A DNA stretch of 64,000 nt from Rhizobium sp. BK602 (GCF_014195095.1 NZ_JACIBC010000009.1:1-64000), one strand, 5' to 3'; shown: positions 9,134 to 18,851, numbered from the stretch's first letter. The notes: generated from the sequence alone by a model not told the origin. A program made the numbers and translations.

Positions 9134-9466
9134 ATGTGGATCAGATCGAAAATCGTCATCGCTGCTTTGCTGCTTGCAAGCGCCGTGCCGGCGACGAGCT
9201 TTGCCGACAATCCGCTGCTTCCCAAACCCTATGTCCGTCCGGTCTACCCCTACAAGAACCTGCCCGGGGTAACCGCGCCGAAAATGGCCGAGGACGAGAA
9301 ATTCCAGTGCCGCACGACCACCATCCATCTTCGCGGCTTTCGCGACGGCATCTTCTGGCGCGGTCTGCCGCGCCTCGGTTACGTTTGCGAACAGGACGGC
9401 GTCATCTCCGAGAGCACGAGCAAGCCTAACTATCAATATTGGCAATATAACGGTCCCGGCAGATAA
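9134..9466 (+). CDS. Small exported protein of unknown function
   Basis: A 110-residue protein not assigned to a family. It has a clear signal peptide (MWIRSKIVIAALLLASAVPA, cleavage near AFADN-like SFADN at residue 24-25). The mature part is about 85 residues with two cysteines (FQCRTTTIHL and YVCEQDG) that could form a disulfide in the periplasm. The C-terminus is aromatic (NYQYWQYNGPGR). GGAAGGATCG upstream of the ATG is a plausible ribosome-binding site. The gene stands alone, with long gaps on both sides, so it is probably monocistronic. Similar small secreted proteins are common in Rhizobiaceae, but I cannot give a function. Confidence 0.72.
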   Translation: MWIRSKIVIAALLLASAVPATSFADNPLLPKPYVRPVYPYKNLPGVTAPKMAEDEKFQCRTTTIHLRGFRDGIFWRGLPRLGYVCEQDGVISESTSKPNYQYWQYNGPGR

Positions 9467-9555
9467 TCCCGCCACGCTGCCGAAATAAACGGCAGAAATG
9501 CCAGTTTCCATGCAGTCCGCCTTTTTCGCGTCTCCACGTTGCTTTAGCTTGGTCT

Positions 9556-9639
9556 GAAAATAAATTTCATCTTTTCGGCTATTTTACCGAAGCTCGTTGA
9601 CGAATGCGAAAATTTGTCTCAAGCTGACGAAAATAAATT
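9556..9639 (+). promoter_or_regulatory. Direct-repeat operator candidate upstream of the sugar transport operon
   Basis: The 11-mer GAAAATAAATT occurs exactly at 9556-9566 and 9629-9639; the first copy sits in TGAAAATAAATTTCA, which has 5-base inverted arms. A near copy, GAAAATAATTT, lies at 18438-18448 in front of the RidA-RpiR-SDR-GH20 unit. The three positions suggest a shared operator for the RpiR regulator at 18876, an inference only. Confidence 0.4.
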
Positions 9640-9661
9640 ACGTAGCGGGAACGATACGAGT

Positions 9662-10822
9662 ATGCGAGTGGGAATTATTGGGCTCGGATTCCGTCTGGGG
9701 TATCTGGGCTATGTATTCAAGGCGGTCGATCCAAGCTTCGAGATCGTGGGCTATGTCGATCCGGAGCCGGCGGGTCTGCCCGGTCTGATCGAAAACGGCG
9801 TTTCCGCCGGCAAGGCCTATGCCACGCCCCAGGAACTGATCGCCAACGAGACGCTCGATCTGCTGATGATCGGCTCGCCGAACCATCTGCATCTCGACCA
9901 TATCCGCCTGGGGCTCGAAGCGGGCCTGAAGATCTTCTGCGAAAAGCCCGTCGTGACCAGTATCGAGGACAGCATCGAGCTGGCGCGTCTGATGGCCAAG
10001 TACGGTCACGAGCAGCTGACCGTCGGCCTCGTGTTGCGCTATTCGCCGATGTATCGCGATCTTCTGGCCGCGCAGGCCGCCGGCAAGCTGGGCAATATTG
10101 TCTCCATCGAGGCGGCCGAGCATATCGAGCCTTACCACGGCGCCTTCTTCATGCGCGACTGGCGCCGTTACGAGCATTATTCCGGCAGCTTCATGCTGGA
10201 GAAATGCTGCCACGATCTCGACCTTTATAATGGCGTGGTCGGCGCGCGACCGGAGCGGGTCGCCAGCTTCGGCGGCCGCAAGAGCTTCATTCCGGACAAC
10301 GATCCGGCAAAGGAAGGGATCAACGACCTCGAACTCTTCCATCGCAAGCCGAGCGGCTGGATGGGATCGGACAAGGTCTTCGACAGCGACGGCGACATCA
10401 TCGATTATCAGGTGGCGATCGTCGAATACGCCAATGGTGTCGGCATGAATTTCCACACCAACCTCAATGTGCCGGACCAGTTCCGCCGTTTCGCGATCAT
10501 GGGCTCGCGCGGCATGGCCGAGGGCGATTTCATCCGCGGCTATCTGAATGTCCATGAAATGCTGACCGGCAACAAGGTGGTCGAGAATACCTATGCGACG
10601 CGGACGGTGCTCTCCCAGCATTACGGCGCCGACGAGCAGATGGCGGCCGATATCATCGCTCACGTCAAATCGGGCCAGCATCTGCCGGTCTCGACGCTGA
10701 ACGCGCTCGAGGCGGGCATCCTGGCTCTGTCCATGGACGAGGCGCGGATCAAGAAGCAGGTGGTGGACCTGCGACCCGTCTGGGACAGGTTCGACGAAGC
10801 GCTGCATTCGCGGGCCGTATAA
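9662..10822 (+). CDS. Gfo/Idh/MocA family NAD(P)-dependent oxidoreductase
   Basis: A 386-residue protein beginning MRVGIIGLGFRLGYLGYVF, a Rossmann nucleotide-binding start, followed by the family signature IFCEKPVVTS near residue 100 and a C-terminal alpha/beta domain. Members oxidise or isomerise sugars and sugar derivatives such as inositol, glucosides and amino sugars. I use the ATG at 9662; an upstream in-frame TTG at 9614 would add 16 residues without a clear ribosome-binding site. It is the first gene of a plus-strand operon (15 bases to the next gene) leading into an ABC importer, so it probably acts on the imported solute. The substrate is unknown. Confidence 0.88.
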   Translation: MRVGIIGLGFRLGYLGYVFKAVDPSFEIVGYVDPEPAGLPGLIENGVSAGKAYATPQELIANETLDLLMIGSPNHLHLDHIRLGLEAGLKIFCEKPVVTSIEDSIELARLMAKYGHEQLTVGLVLRYSPMYRDLLAAQAAGKLGNIVSIEAAEHIEPYHGAFFMRDWRRYEHYSGSFMLEKCCHDLDLYNGVVGARPERVASFGGRKSFIPDNDPAKEGINDLELFHRKPSGWMGSDKVFDSDGDIIDYQVAIVEYANGVGMNFHTNLNVPDQFRRFAIMGSRGMAEGDFIRGYLNVHEMLTGNKVVENTYATRTVLSQHYGADEQMAADIIAHVKSGQHLPVSTLNALEAGILALSMDEARIKKQVVDLRPVWDRFDEALHSRAV

Positions 10823-10836
10823 GAGGGAGGCGCGAG

Positions 10837-11721
10837 ATGGGTGTTCAACGCAGCACGGTCATCTTCGCCTGGCTCCTGCTTCTTCCGGCGGTCCTCTACG
10901 TCACCGTCATCGTCGCCTACCCGCTGGTCGATACCATCATCCTGTCCTTCACCGACGCGTCGCTGAAGAAGCTGACGAACTGGGTCGGCTTCGACAATTA
11001 TGCCAAGATCTTCAACGACACCTTCGCCTCGGTGATCGTCCGCACCTTCATCTGGACGTTCTTTTCCGTGTCGATCAAGATGATCATCGGCACTTGCGGA
11101 GCGATGCTTCTGAACGCCGCCGTCCCCGGCCGCGCGTTGTTCCGGGTGCTGACCATGCCGCCCTGGATCGTGCCGATGGCCATCGGCATCTTCATGTGGG
11201 GCTGGATGTACAACGGCCAGTTCGGCATGATTTCCGGTCTTCTGCAGCGCTTCGGCCTCGTCGACAGTCCGGTTGCCTTTCTCGCCTATGGCAGCACCGC
11301 CTTCTGGGCGACGATCATCACCGACGTCTGGATCGGCGTGCCGATGGTGACGCTCTACATGCTGGCGGCGATGCAGGCGATCCCGCAGGATCTCTATGAG
11401 GCGGCCTGGACCGACGGCGCCGGCCGCTTCTATCGCCTCCGCCGCATCACGCTGCCGCTCATGGTGCCCTCGATGGTCACCATGTCGATGCTGTCGCTGA
11501 TCTCGACCTTCAATTCCTTCGACATCATCTGGATCTTGACGCGCGGTGGCCCGGACGGCGAGACGACGACGATGATCATCGATACCTATCGCACGGCGAT
11601 CGGGTCGTACAAATACGGCGAAGGAGCGGCCCGGGCGGTGCTGATCTGCATCTTCCTGTCGCTCTTCTGCCTTGCCTACTTCCGCCTGACCAGCCGCTTC
11701 TCAGCAGGAGCCAAGCGATGA
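10837..11721 (+). CDS. Carbohydrate ABC transporter permease, MalF-like
   Basis: A 294-residue protein with six membrane segments and the binding-protein-dependent permease signature near residue 188 (YEAAWTDGAGRFYRLRRITLPL, the EAA loop that docks onto the ATPase). It opens with a MalF/UgpA-type first helix (IFAWLLLLPAVLYVTVIVAYPL). It forms half of the inner-membrane channel with the next gene, to which it is joined by a 4-base ATGA overlap. GAGGGAGG upstream of the ATG is a strong ribosome-binding site. The family is CUT1, which imports oligosaccharides, glycerol phosphate and polyols. Confidence 0.93.
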   Translation: MGVQRSTVIFAWLLLLPAVLYVTVIVAYPLVDTIILSFTDASLKKLTNWVGFDNYAKIFNDTFASVIVRTFIWTFFSVSIKMIIGTCGAMLLNAAVPGRALFRVLTMPPWIVPMAIGIFMWGWMYNGQFGMISGLLQRFGLVDSPVAFLAYGSTAFWATIITDVWIGVPMVTLYMLAAMQAIPQDLYEAAWTDGAGRFYRLRRITLPLMVPSMVTMSMLSLISTFNSFDIIWILTRGGPDGETTTMIIDTYRTAIGSYKYGEGAARAVLICIFLSLFCLAYFRLTSRFSAGAKR

Positions 11722-12575
11722 ACCACCCGATGATGATCAATCGCTACAAATGGTATGAGCTGATCGGCATCTATGCCGGCGTCCTGCTGTTCCTGACCTT
11801 CGTTCTCGCCCCCTTCGTCGAGGGCTTTCTGGTCTCGCTGAAGCCGCTCAGCCAGCTCTTCTCCTCTCCCTATCGCTTCATTCCCGAAAACGGCTCGTTC
11901 GAGGCCTATCGAACGATGTGGGAAAGCGTGCCGGGCTTCGGCTGGTACATCTTCAACTCCTTCCTGATATCAGGCACCATCACCATCATCGTGCTGATTC
12001 TGGTGGTGCCGGCGGCCTATGCCTTCGCCCGCTTCGAGTTCAGGGGATCGGGCCTGCTGCTCGGTGCCTTTCTCGCCGTCAAGATGTTCTCCGGCGCCGT
12101 GCTGCTGATCCCGCTGTTCCGGCTGATGCGCTCCTTTGGCGTGCTCAACACCTATTTCGCCATGATCGTGCCGGGCGTCGCCTTCATCATCCCCACCGGG
12201 ATCTGGCTGCTGCATACCTATATGAGACGCATCCCGCGGGAGCTCGACGAGGCCGCCTATGTCGACGGCGCCAGCCAGCTCTATACGCTGCGCCGCGTCA
12301 TCCTGCCGATCGCCATGCCCGGCATCATCGTGGTGGCGATCTCCTCCTTCATCGAGGCCTATGCGCAGCAGTTCATCTATGCGCTGACCTTCAATTCAAA
12401 GACCGAATACATGCCGCTGCCGGTCGGGCTGTTTGCCTATTTCGGCCGGCAGGAGGTTGTCTGGAACGAGCTCATGGCCGCAAGCTTCGTCGGGATCGCG
12501 CCGGCGCTGGTCGTGATCTTCTTCCTGCAACGCTATCTCGTCAGCGGCCTGACCGCCGGCGCGGTAAAGCAATAA
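11718..12575 (+). CDS. Carbohydrate ABC transporter permease, MalG-like
   Basis: A 285-residue protein with six membrane helices and the MalG-type EAA loop LDEAAYVDGASQLYTLRRVI near residue 175. The start overlaps the stop of the MalF-like gene by four bases, so the two are translationally coupled. It pairs with that protein to form the inner-membrane channel of a CUT1 importer. The C-terminal RYLVSGLTAGAVKQ is the usual family ending. The substrate-binding protein gene follows after 39 bases. Confidence 0.93.
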   Translation: MNHPMMINRYKWYELIGIYAGVLLFLTFVLAPFVEGFLVSLKPLSQLFSSPYRFIPENGSFEAYRTMWESVPGFGWYIFNSFLISGTITIIVLILVVPAAYAFARFEFRGSGLLLGAFLAVKMFSGAVLLIPLFRLMRSFGVLNTYFAMIVPGVAFIIPTGIWLLHTYMRRIPRELDEAAYVDGASQLYTLRRVILPIAMPGIIVVAISSFIEAYAQQFIYALTFNSKTEYMPLPVGLFAYFGRQEVVWNELMAASFVGIAPALVVIFFLQRYLVSGLTAGAVKQ

Positions 12576-12614
12576 TAAGTCAAAGAACAACCACCAGAGA
12601 ACGGGAGCTTAAAC

Positions 12615-13844
12615 GTGACAATCCATTTCAAGACAGGGCTGCTTGCCCTCGCTTTGCTCGGCTCCACCGCGCTTGGCGCCGTGAATGCCCAGGCCGCCGA
12701 CAAGGAGATCAGCTGGATCTATTGCGGCGACAAGATCGACCCGATCCATGAGAAATACATCAAGGAGTGGGAAGGCAAGAATCCGGGTTGGGCGGTCAAG
12801 CCCGAGGTCGTCGGCTGGGAACAGTGCCAGGACAAGGCGACGACGCTGGCCGCGGCCGGCACGCCGGTCGCCATGGCCTATGTCGGCTCGCGCACGCTCA
12901 AGCAGTTTGGCGAGAACGACCTCATCGTTCCGGTGCCGATGACGGACGACGAGAAGAAGAGCTATTACCCGAACATCGTCGATACCGTGACCTCGGACGG
13001 CCAGCAGTGGGGCGTGCCGATCGCCTTCTCCACCAAGGCTCTCTACTGGAACAAGGATCTCTTCAAGCAGGCCGGCCTCGATCCGGAAAAGCCGCCGACC
13101 ACCTGGGCGGAGGAAATCGCCGACGCCAAGGCGATCAAGGAAAAGACCGGGATCGCCGGCTACGGCCTGCCGGCCAAGACCTTCGACAACACCATGCACC
13201 AGTTCCTGCATTGGGTTTACACAAATAATGGCAAGGTGATCGACGGCGACAAGATCGTCCTCGACAGCCCGGAAGTGCTGGCGGCCCTTCAGGCCTACAA
13301 GGACATCACACCCTATTCCGTTGAGGGTGCCACCGCCTATGAGCAGAACGAGATTCGCGCCATCTTCCTCGACGGCAAGATCGGCATGATCCAGGCCGGT
13401 TCCGGCGCCGCCGCGCGCCTGAAGGATACGAAGATCAACTGGGGTGTGGCGCCGCTGCCGCTCGGTCCTGCGGCCAAGGGCCAGGGCACCCTGCTCATCA
13501 CCGACAGCCTTGCCGTCTTCAAGGGCAGCGGTGTCGAGGACAAGGCGATCGAATTCGCCAAGTTCATTACTTCGCCGGCTCCGCAGGGCGAATACGAACT
13601 GCAGGGCGGCGCCGGTCTCACGCCGTTGCGCCCGTCCGCGCAGGTCGACGAGTTCGTCAAGAAGGACGCTTCCTGGAAGCCGTTCATCGACGGCATCGCC
13701 TATGGTGGCCCCGAGCCGTTGTTCAAGGACTACAAGGGCTTCCAGAACGTGATGATCCAGATGGTCCAGTCGGTCGTGACGGGCAAGGCCGAGCCGGCGG
13801 ATGCCTTGAAGAAGGCGGCCGCCGATCTCGAGCAGTACAAGTAA
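12615..13844 (+). CDS. ABC transporter periplasmic solute-binding protein (sugar, family 1)
   Basis: A 409-residue protein with a signal peptide ending near residue 27 (LGAVNAQAADKE). The mature domain follows the CUT1 binding-protein pattern, with an ISWIYCGDKIDPIHEKYIKE start, the hinge-region sequence GVPIAFSTKALYWNKDLFKQ and a late TPLRPSAQVDEF segment. Cysteines in WIYCGDK and WEQCQDK could pair in the periplasm. The start is a GTG at 12615 with GGGAG 7 bases upstream. It delivers solute to the permeases encoded just before it. A strong hairpin after the stop may keep this gene's transcript more abundant than that of the following ATPase. The ligand cannot be named from sequence. Confidence 0.92.
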   Translation: MTIHFKTGLLALALLGSTALGAVNAQAADKEISWIYCGDKIDPIHEKYIKEWEGKNPGWAVKPEVVGWEQCQDKATTLAAAGTPVAMAYVGSRTLKQFGENDLIVPVPMTDDEKKSYYPNIVDTVTSDGQQWGVPIAFSTKALYWNKDLFKQAGLDPEKPPTTWAEEIADAKAIKEKTGIAGYGLPAKTFDNTMHQFLHWVYTNNGKVIDGDKIVLDSPEVLAALQAYKDITPYSVEGATAYEQNEIRAIFLDGKIGMIQAGSGAAARLKDTKINWGVAPLPLGPAAKGQGTLLITDSLAVFKGSGVEDKAIEFAKFITSPAPQGEYELQGGAGLTPLRPSAQVDEFVKKDASWKPFIDGIAYGGPEPLFKDYKGFQNVMIQMVQSVVTGKAEPADALKKAAADLEQYK

Positions 13845-13859
13845 ACTTGCAACTCGCCG

Positions 13860-13886
13860 GGCCGCGCGCATCGCGCGCGGCCTTTC
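13860..13886 (+). terminator. GC-rich hairpin between binding-protein and ATPase genes
   Basis: GGCCGCGCGC (13860-13869), loop ATC, and GCGCGCGGCC (13873-13882) form a perfect 10-pair stem followed by TTTC. It can act as a partial terminator or as a 3' stabiliser for the binding-protein message, a known arrangement in ABC operons. The short T-run argues against full termination. Confidence 0.6.
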
Positions 13887-13929
13887 GAGCCCTGCCCGCC
13901 TTTGTTGCGGTGCCGTGCGGAGACAGAGT

Positions 13930-15066
<1,137 letters not shown>

Positions 15067-15088
15067 GGAGCAGGCGTTGAGCCACGGG

Positions 15089-15228
15089 CCATCCTCGTCC
15101 TTCGAGGCTTCGGCCTCCGCGCCTTAGGATGAGGATGGAGTGAACTTCAGGCCTGCGGGGAACGATCCCGGATGAGAGGACCAGCCCTCATGCTGAGGAG
15201 GCCTAAAGGGTCGTCTCGAAGCACGAGG
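15089..15228. repeat. Mosaic interspersed repeat with two hairpins
   Basis: CCATCCTCGTCC (15089-15100) pairs with GGATGAGGATGG (15127-15138). A second imperfect hairpin runs from CCCTCATGCT (15185) to AGCACGAGGG (ending 15228). It fills the gap between two convergent genes and could end both transcripts. Similar elements occur widely in Rhizobium genomes as I recall them; the copy number here is one. Confidence 0.6.
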
Positions 15229-15271
15229 GCGGATGATGGGCTGCTGAGCCTGCAAGAACGCGGGCGGTGGC

Positions 15272-16375
15272 CTACCAGACCAGCCCGCGCGCCGCGACAT
15301 CCTCGACGCGGGTGACGATGCCGTCGCGGTGGAACACCATCGTGTCGAACAGGTTGGACACCACGCAGGTATGATTGGGGATGATGCGGATCTTGTCGCC
15401 GATCTCCGGGCGGGGGCCGGTACATTTGGAAAGATCGATCACTCCATGCTCTTCCGAAAGGCCGGTGATGACCGCTTCGGGATAGCCGACGACGACGCCG
15501 TGATCGGAAAAGCCGAGCAGATCGGAGGTCAGCGCCTTTGAGCCGGCGTCGACGACGGCCCGGTCGGGCGTCGGCCGCGAGACGACGGTCGCGAGGATAT
15601 GCATGGCGCAATCCTCCTCGCGGCAATGGCCGGCGCGCACCATGGAGCGGTCGTTATAGATATAGGTGCCGGCGCGATGTTCGGTGGCGGCGGGAACGAG
15701 ATGGGCGTCGAACAGGCTCGGCGAGCCGCCATTGCTGACGATCGCGCAGTCGATGCCGTCCCGCTTCAGAAGCGCAATGGTCTCGGCCAGGAAGGCTTGC
15801 GTGGCGGCGGCGCTGTTCGGCTTCGGATAGTTCATCAATCCGCCGAAGGTGAGGCCCGGCTTGGTGGCGATGCGTTTCGCCAGTGCCGCGGCATCCTGCG
15901 GTGACTGCACGCCGCAGCGCCCGCCGCCGGTGTCGCATTCCACCAGCACGGTCAGCGGCTTGCGTGCCGCAAACCACGTCGAAAGACCGTCGACCGTATG
16001 ATTGCTGTCGGCGACCACCTTCAGTCCCGCGATGCGGTCGTTGAGCGCCGAGAGGCGGGCGAGCTTCTCCGGCCCCATGATATTGTAGGTGATGAGGATG
16101 TCCTCGAAGCCGGTATCGGCGAAGACCTCGGCCTCGGTGATCTTCTGGCAGTTGATCCCCTTGGCGCCGGCCGCCACCTGGGCGCTGGCAAGCGCGGGAA
16201 TCTTGTGCGTCTTGATGTGCGGCCGGAAGTTCAGCCCATGCGCGTCCATATAGGACTGCACGCGGGCGATGTTGGCCGCCATGCGGTCTTCGTCGATGAT
16301 CGGCCGCGGCGTCGAAATATCCTCGATGCGCTCGCCCGGCTTCGGGCTGATCTCGGAGGCGATGGCGTTCGTCAT
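15272..16375 (-). CDS. D-serine dehydratase/D-threonine aldolase-like PLP enzyme (alanine racemase fold)
   Basis: A 367-residue fold-type III PLP enzyme. The cofactor lysine lies in FRPHIKTHK (Lys55 from the chosen start), and FGGLMNYPKPN and IVSNGGSPSLFD are barrel motifs. Near the C-terminus IIPNHTCVV gives the His-x-Cys zinc pair seen in D-serine dehydratases. It should act on D-serine, D-threonine or a 3-hydroxy D-amino acid in the cytosol. The ATG at 16375 is one base after the stop of the M81 gene, and GGGAG lies 9 bases upstream inside that gene, so it is the last gene of a coupled minus-strand operon. Aldolase and dehydratase cannot be separated with certainty. Confidence 0.82.
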   Translation of the reverse strand: MTNAIASEISPKPGERIEDISTPRPIIDEDRMAANIARVQSYMDAHGLNFRPHIKTHKIPALASAQVAAGAKGINCQKITEAEVFADTGFEDILITYNIMGPEKLARLSALNDRIAGLKVVADSNHTVDGLSTWFAARKPLTVLVECDTGGGRCGVQSPQDAAALAKRIATKPGLTFGGLMNYPKPNSAAATQAFLAETIALLKRDGIDCAIVSNGGSPSLFDAHLVPAATEHRAGTYIYNDRSMVRAGHCREEDCAMHILATVVSRPTPDRAVVDAGSKALTSDLLGFSDHGVVVGYPEAVITGLSEEHGVIDLSKCTGPRPEIGDKIRIIPNHTCVVSNLFDTMVFHRDGIVTRVEDVAARGLVW

Positions 16376-16376
16376 C

Positions 16377-17852
16377 TCAGTTTGCTCCCTGCTTTGCCGC
16401 ATGCGGATCGGCAATCATCGGCCAGATGTCCCTGGGCGCGCGGCGATAGGGCGTACGCGCCGGATTGTTCGGATAGGGCGTTCCCGCCGAGCAGTAAAGA
16501 ATGTCCGACGCGATTTTCGAGAAAGAAGCATAGAAGTGATTGGTCGACTTGATCACCAATATCTTCTTGCGCGTAGGATCGATGCCCATCACCGAGAACA
16601 GGCTGGGATCGAAGCTCTGGGCGCGTGTGGAATTGAGGATGATGTCGATGCCGTCGAGTTCGATATGCGCCGCATCGCCGAAGGGCGCGAAGCTCTCGCC
16701 GAAGCGCATCTCGGCATTGGCGACCAGGCGGACGACCTTGACGATGCCGTCGATCGGATGGCCGGTGCCGGGCGCCGATTTCGCGCCGAAGCGCAGCGGG
16801 ATTTCCGCGCCTTCACCGGCGGCCATGCAGATCTGCACCGCCATCGGGTCCCAGATCGTTCCGATCGCCGTGTCGCGCGCGCCGCGGTCGAGCAGCTCCT
16901 GAAGGACGACGGTGGCGTCGCCCGCCGTGCCGCCGCCGGGATTGTCCCAGAGATCGGCGATGACGACCGGACCGGCGGTCGCCGCCATGGCCTGGGCCAC
17001 CGCCTGCTTCTCGTCGATCTGCGGCATGATGAAGGTGCCGCGCTTGGAAAAAAGCTCCAGGCCGAGCTCGCGGGCGATGTCGGCGCCCTTATCCGGCTTA
17101 TTATCGGTGACGACCAGTAGCTTCGTGCCCATTTCCGGGACGTCGCCGGCCATGAAGCCATGGATGACGGAGATCGACAGTATCTCCTTGTCGTCCTTTT
17201 CCATGGCCATGATCTTGTCGACGAAGGAGCGCATCGGCTCGCGCGAGGTCGGGAAGACATCGATCATCCGGCAGTCGAAGACCGACATGACCGGTTTTGC
17301 GCGGCCCTCCAGCGTGTCGATGGCGATGCGCCAGAGATCCTCGGCACGATCGACGAAATCGGTATGCGGAAACTCCTTGAAATAGACGAGGAAATCCACC
17401 GCCGCGAGGCGCTTCTTCGTCAGGTGGCTGTGCGGATCGAGTTCGGCGCAGACCAGGATGTCCGGCCCGACGATCTCGCGCACGCGGGCAAGAAAATCGC
17501 CTTCGGTGTCCTCGTAGCCGTCGGCAACCATGGCGCCGTGCAGGCCGAGCACCACGGCATCGACCGGCATGGCGGCGCGAAGCTGATCGAGGATTTCGTC
17601 GCGCAGATCCTCATAGGCGCGGCGGTTGACCAGGCCGGCCGGGTCGGCCCAGGCAGCACTACCCTCGATCAGTTCGAAGCCCTTTTCGGCGGCGATCCTG
17701 CGGCCCACGGTGATCGGCGCGGAGCAGAGCGTCGGCGTTTCCGGATGCTTGCCGGGCGGCGCATAGAGGGACGCCTCGAAGGCGCGCCGATCGATACAGA
17801 TCGGCGAGAACGTATTGGTCTCGGTGGCGAGCACCGCCGTAAAAATGCGCAA
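16377..17852 (-). CDS. M81 family metallopeptidase-like protein (MlrC-like)
   Basis: A 491-residue protein starting with TTG at 17852 (LRIFTAVLATETNTFSP), with AGAGG about 8 bases upstream. The MlrC N-terminal domain shows ETNTFSP, VLGLHGAMVADGYED, and the metal-site ELDPHSHLT; VIADLWDNPGGGTAGDATVV marks the C-terminal domain. The named member degrades linearised microcystin, but most relatives are of unknown substrate and sit beside ABC importers. It lies between an NTF2-like gene (11 bases upstream) and the PLP enzyme (1 base downstream). It probably cleaves an amide or peptide bond in the imported compound. Confidence 0.85.
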   Translation of the reverse strand: MRIFTAVLATETNTFSPICIDRRAFEASLYAPPGKHPETPTLCSAPITVGRRIAAEKGFELIEGSAAWADPAGLVNRRAYEDLRDEILDQLRAAMPVDAVVLGLHGAMVADGYEDTEGDFLARVREIVGPDILVCAELDPHSHLTKKRLAAVDFLVYFKEFPHTDFVDRAEDLWRIAIDTLEGRAKPVMSVFDCRMIDVFPTSREPMRSFVDKIMAMEKDDKEILSISVIHGFMAGDVPEMGTKLLVVTDNKPDKGADIARELGLELFSKRGTFIMPQIDEKQAVAQAMAATAGPVVIADLWDNPGGGTAGDATVVLQELLDRGARDTAIGTIWDPMAVQICMAAGEGAEIPLRFGAKSAPGTGHPIDGIVKVVRLVANAEMRFGESFAPFGDAAHIELDGIDIILNSTRAQSFDPSLFSVMGIDPTRKKILVIKSTNHFYASFSKIASDILYCSAGTPYPNNPARTPYRRAPRDIWPMIADPHAAKQGAN

Positions 17853-17863
17853 TGCGGTTGCCT

Positions 17864-18349
17864 CTATTCCATCGGGTTGGGCAGATAACCGGTAAAGCCG
17901 GAAATCTTCCAGCGGCCCTCATGCAGGCGGCAATAGTAGAGTGTCTGCCATTTCAGCACGTCGATGCCGCCATCGGCCTTCTTCAGGCTGCCGTCGAATT
18001 TCTTGCGCACCAGCGCTGTCTCGCCTTCGATCTCGATGTCTTCCAGCGTCGTGGTGGTGAAAATGGCGGTGCGGGGGTCTTCGGCGAAGGACTGGCCGGC
18101 GAAATCGCGCGCCTGGCGCAGCCATTCGTCGCGATAGGCTGATAGCGTCGGGAAGGCGAGGCGCCATTTGTCGGGGCTGACCTCGCGGCGGCCGTCGATG
18201 CCGATGAAGCCGTCCTCGACGAAATCATCCGCGACAAGGGACCAGTCGGCGGCGAGAAAAGCATCGATATCGCGCGGGACAAGCATCTCCCAGATTGCGT
18301 GCCTGATGGTATCGTCGGCGGGGAAGGGATTTTTGAATGGATCGCGCAT
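17864..18349 (-). CDS. NTF2/SnoaL-like protein
   Basis: A 161-residue protein with the cone-shaped NTF2-like fold pattern: N-terminal helices (AIWEMLVPRDIDAFLAADWS), DDFVEDGFIGIDGR, and a C-terminal strand set ending LHEGRWKISGFTGYLPNPME. Such proteins are small enzymes (isomerase, cyclase, dehydratase) or binding proteins. It is the first gene of the minus-strand operon with the M81 and PLP genes and is read divergently from the RidA gene. No catalytic residue can be assigned. Its steady association would suggest a role in the same degradation pathway, which is inference. Confidence 0.7.
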   Translation of the reverse strand: MRDPFKNPFPADDTIRHAIWEMLVPRDIDAFLAADWSLVADDFVEDGFIGIDGRREVSPDKWRLAFPTLSAYRDEWLRQARDFAGQSFAEDPRTAIFTTTTLEDIEIEGETALVRKKFDGSLKKADGGIDVLKWQTLYYCRLHEGRWKISGFTGYLPNPME

Positions 18350-18389
18350 CGGATTGGCCCGTATTTAAATTCTTTTCATAAATTGCGAT

Positions 18390-18403
18390 TTTGACTGGTC
18401 AAA
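18390..18403. promoter_or_regulatory. Palindromic operator candidate in the divergent control region
   Basis: TTTGACTGGTCAAA is a perfect 6-base inverted repeat around TG in the 112-base gap between the divergent NTF2-like and RidA operons. A related half-site pair follows at 18416-18428 (TGGTCACTTGTCA). The position suits a regulator binding both promoters, perhaps the RpiR protein at 18876 or a GntR protein elsewhere. Confidence 0.4.
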
Positions 18404-18461
18404 TTCTGCTTTCTATGGTCACTTGTCAACGTATTAAGAAAATAATTTGCAGGAATGGAAA

Positions 18462-18851
18462 ATGACCATCAAGCGTTATGGCACCGTCCAGGCCGGTGCC
18501 GGCGGTAAGCCCTTGCCTTTTGCGCGCGCTGTCGAGGCCAATGGCTGGCTGCATGTCTCCGGCCAGGTTGCCATGGAGGGTGGCGAGGTCATCGACGGCG
18601 GCATCGTCGTCCAGACGCACAAGGCGATCGGCAATCTCATCGCCATCCTCCACGAGGCGGGCTATGGCGTCGAGCATGTCGTGCGCTGCGGCGTCTGGCT
18701 TGACGATCCCCGCGATTTCTGGAGCTTCAACAAGATCTATCAGGATTATTTCGGCGCCCATCCGCCGGCGCGCGCCTGCGTGCAGTCGTCGATGATGGTG
18801 GATTGCAAGGTGGAGATCGATTGCGTCGCCTATAAAGCACCGGAAGCTTGA
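18462..18851 (+). CDS. RidA family enamine/imine deaminase
   Basis: A 129-residue protein of the YjgF/YER057c/UK114 family. WLHVSGQVAMEGG, the central IVVQTHKAIGNLIAILHEAGY and the late HPPARACVQSSMM, with the conserved Arg, fit the family. RidA proteins hydrolyse reactive enamines such as 2-aminoacrylate released by PLP dehydratases. The ATG at 18462 has AGGA 8 bases upstream, which decides against the TTG at 18447. It heads a plus-strand unit with the RpiR, SDR and hexosaminidase genes. Together with the D-serine dehydratase-like enzyme on the other strand it suggests handling of an unsaturated amine intermediate. Confidence 0.88.
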   Translation: MTIKRYGTVQAGAGGKPLPFARAVEANGWLHVSGQVAMEGGEVIDGGIVVQTHKAIGNLIAILHEAGYGVEHVVRCGVWLDDPRDFWSFNKIYQDYFGAHPPARACVQSSMMVDCKVEIDCVAYKAPEA

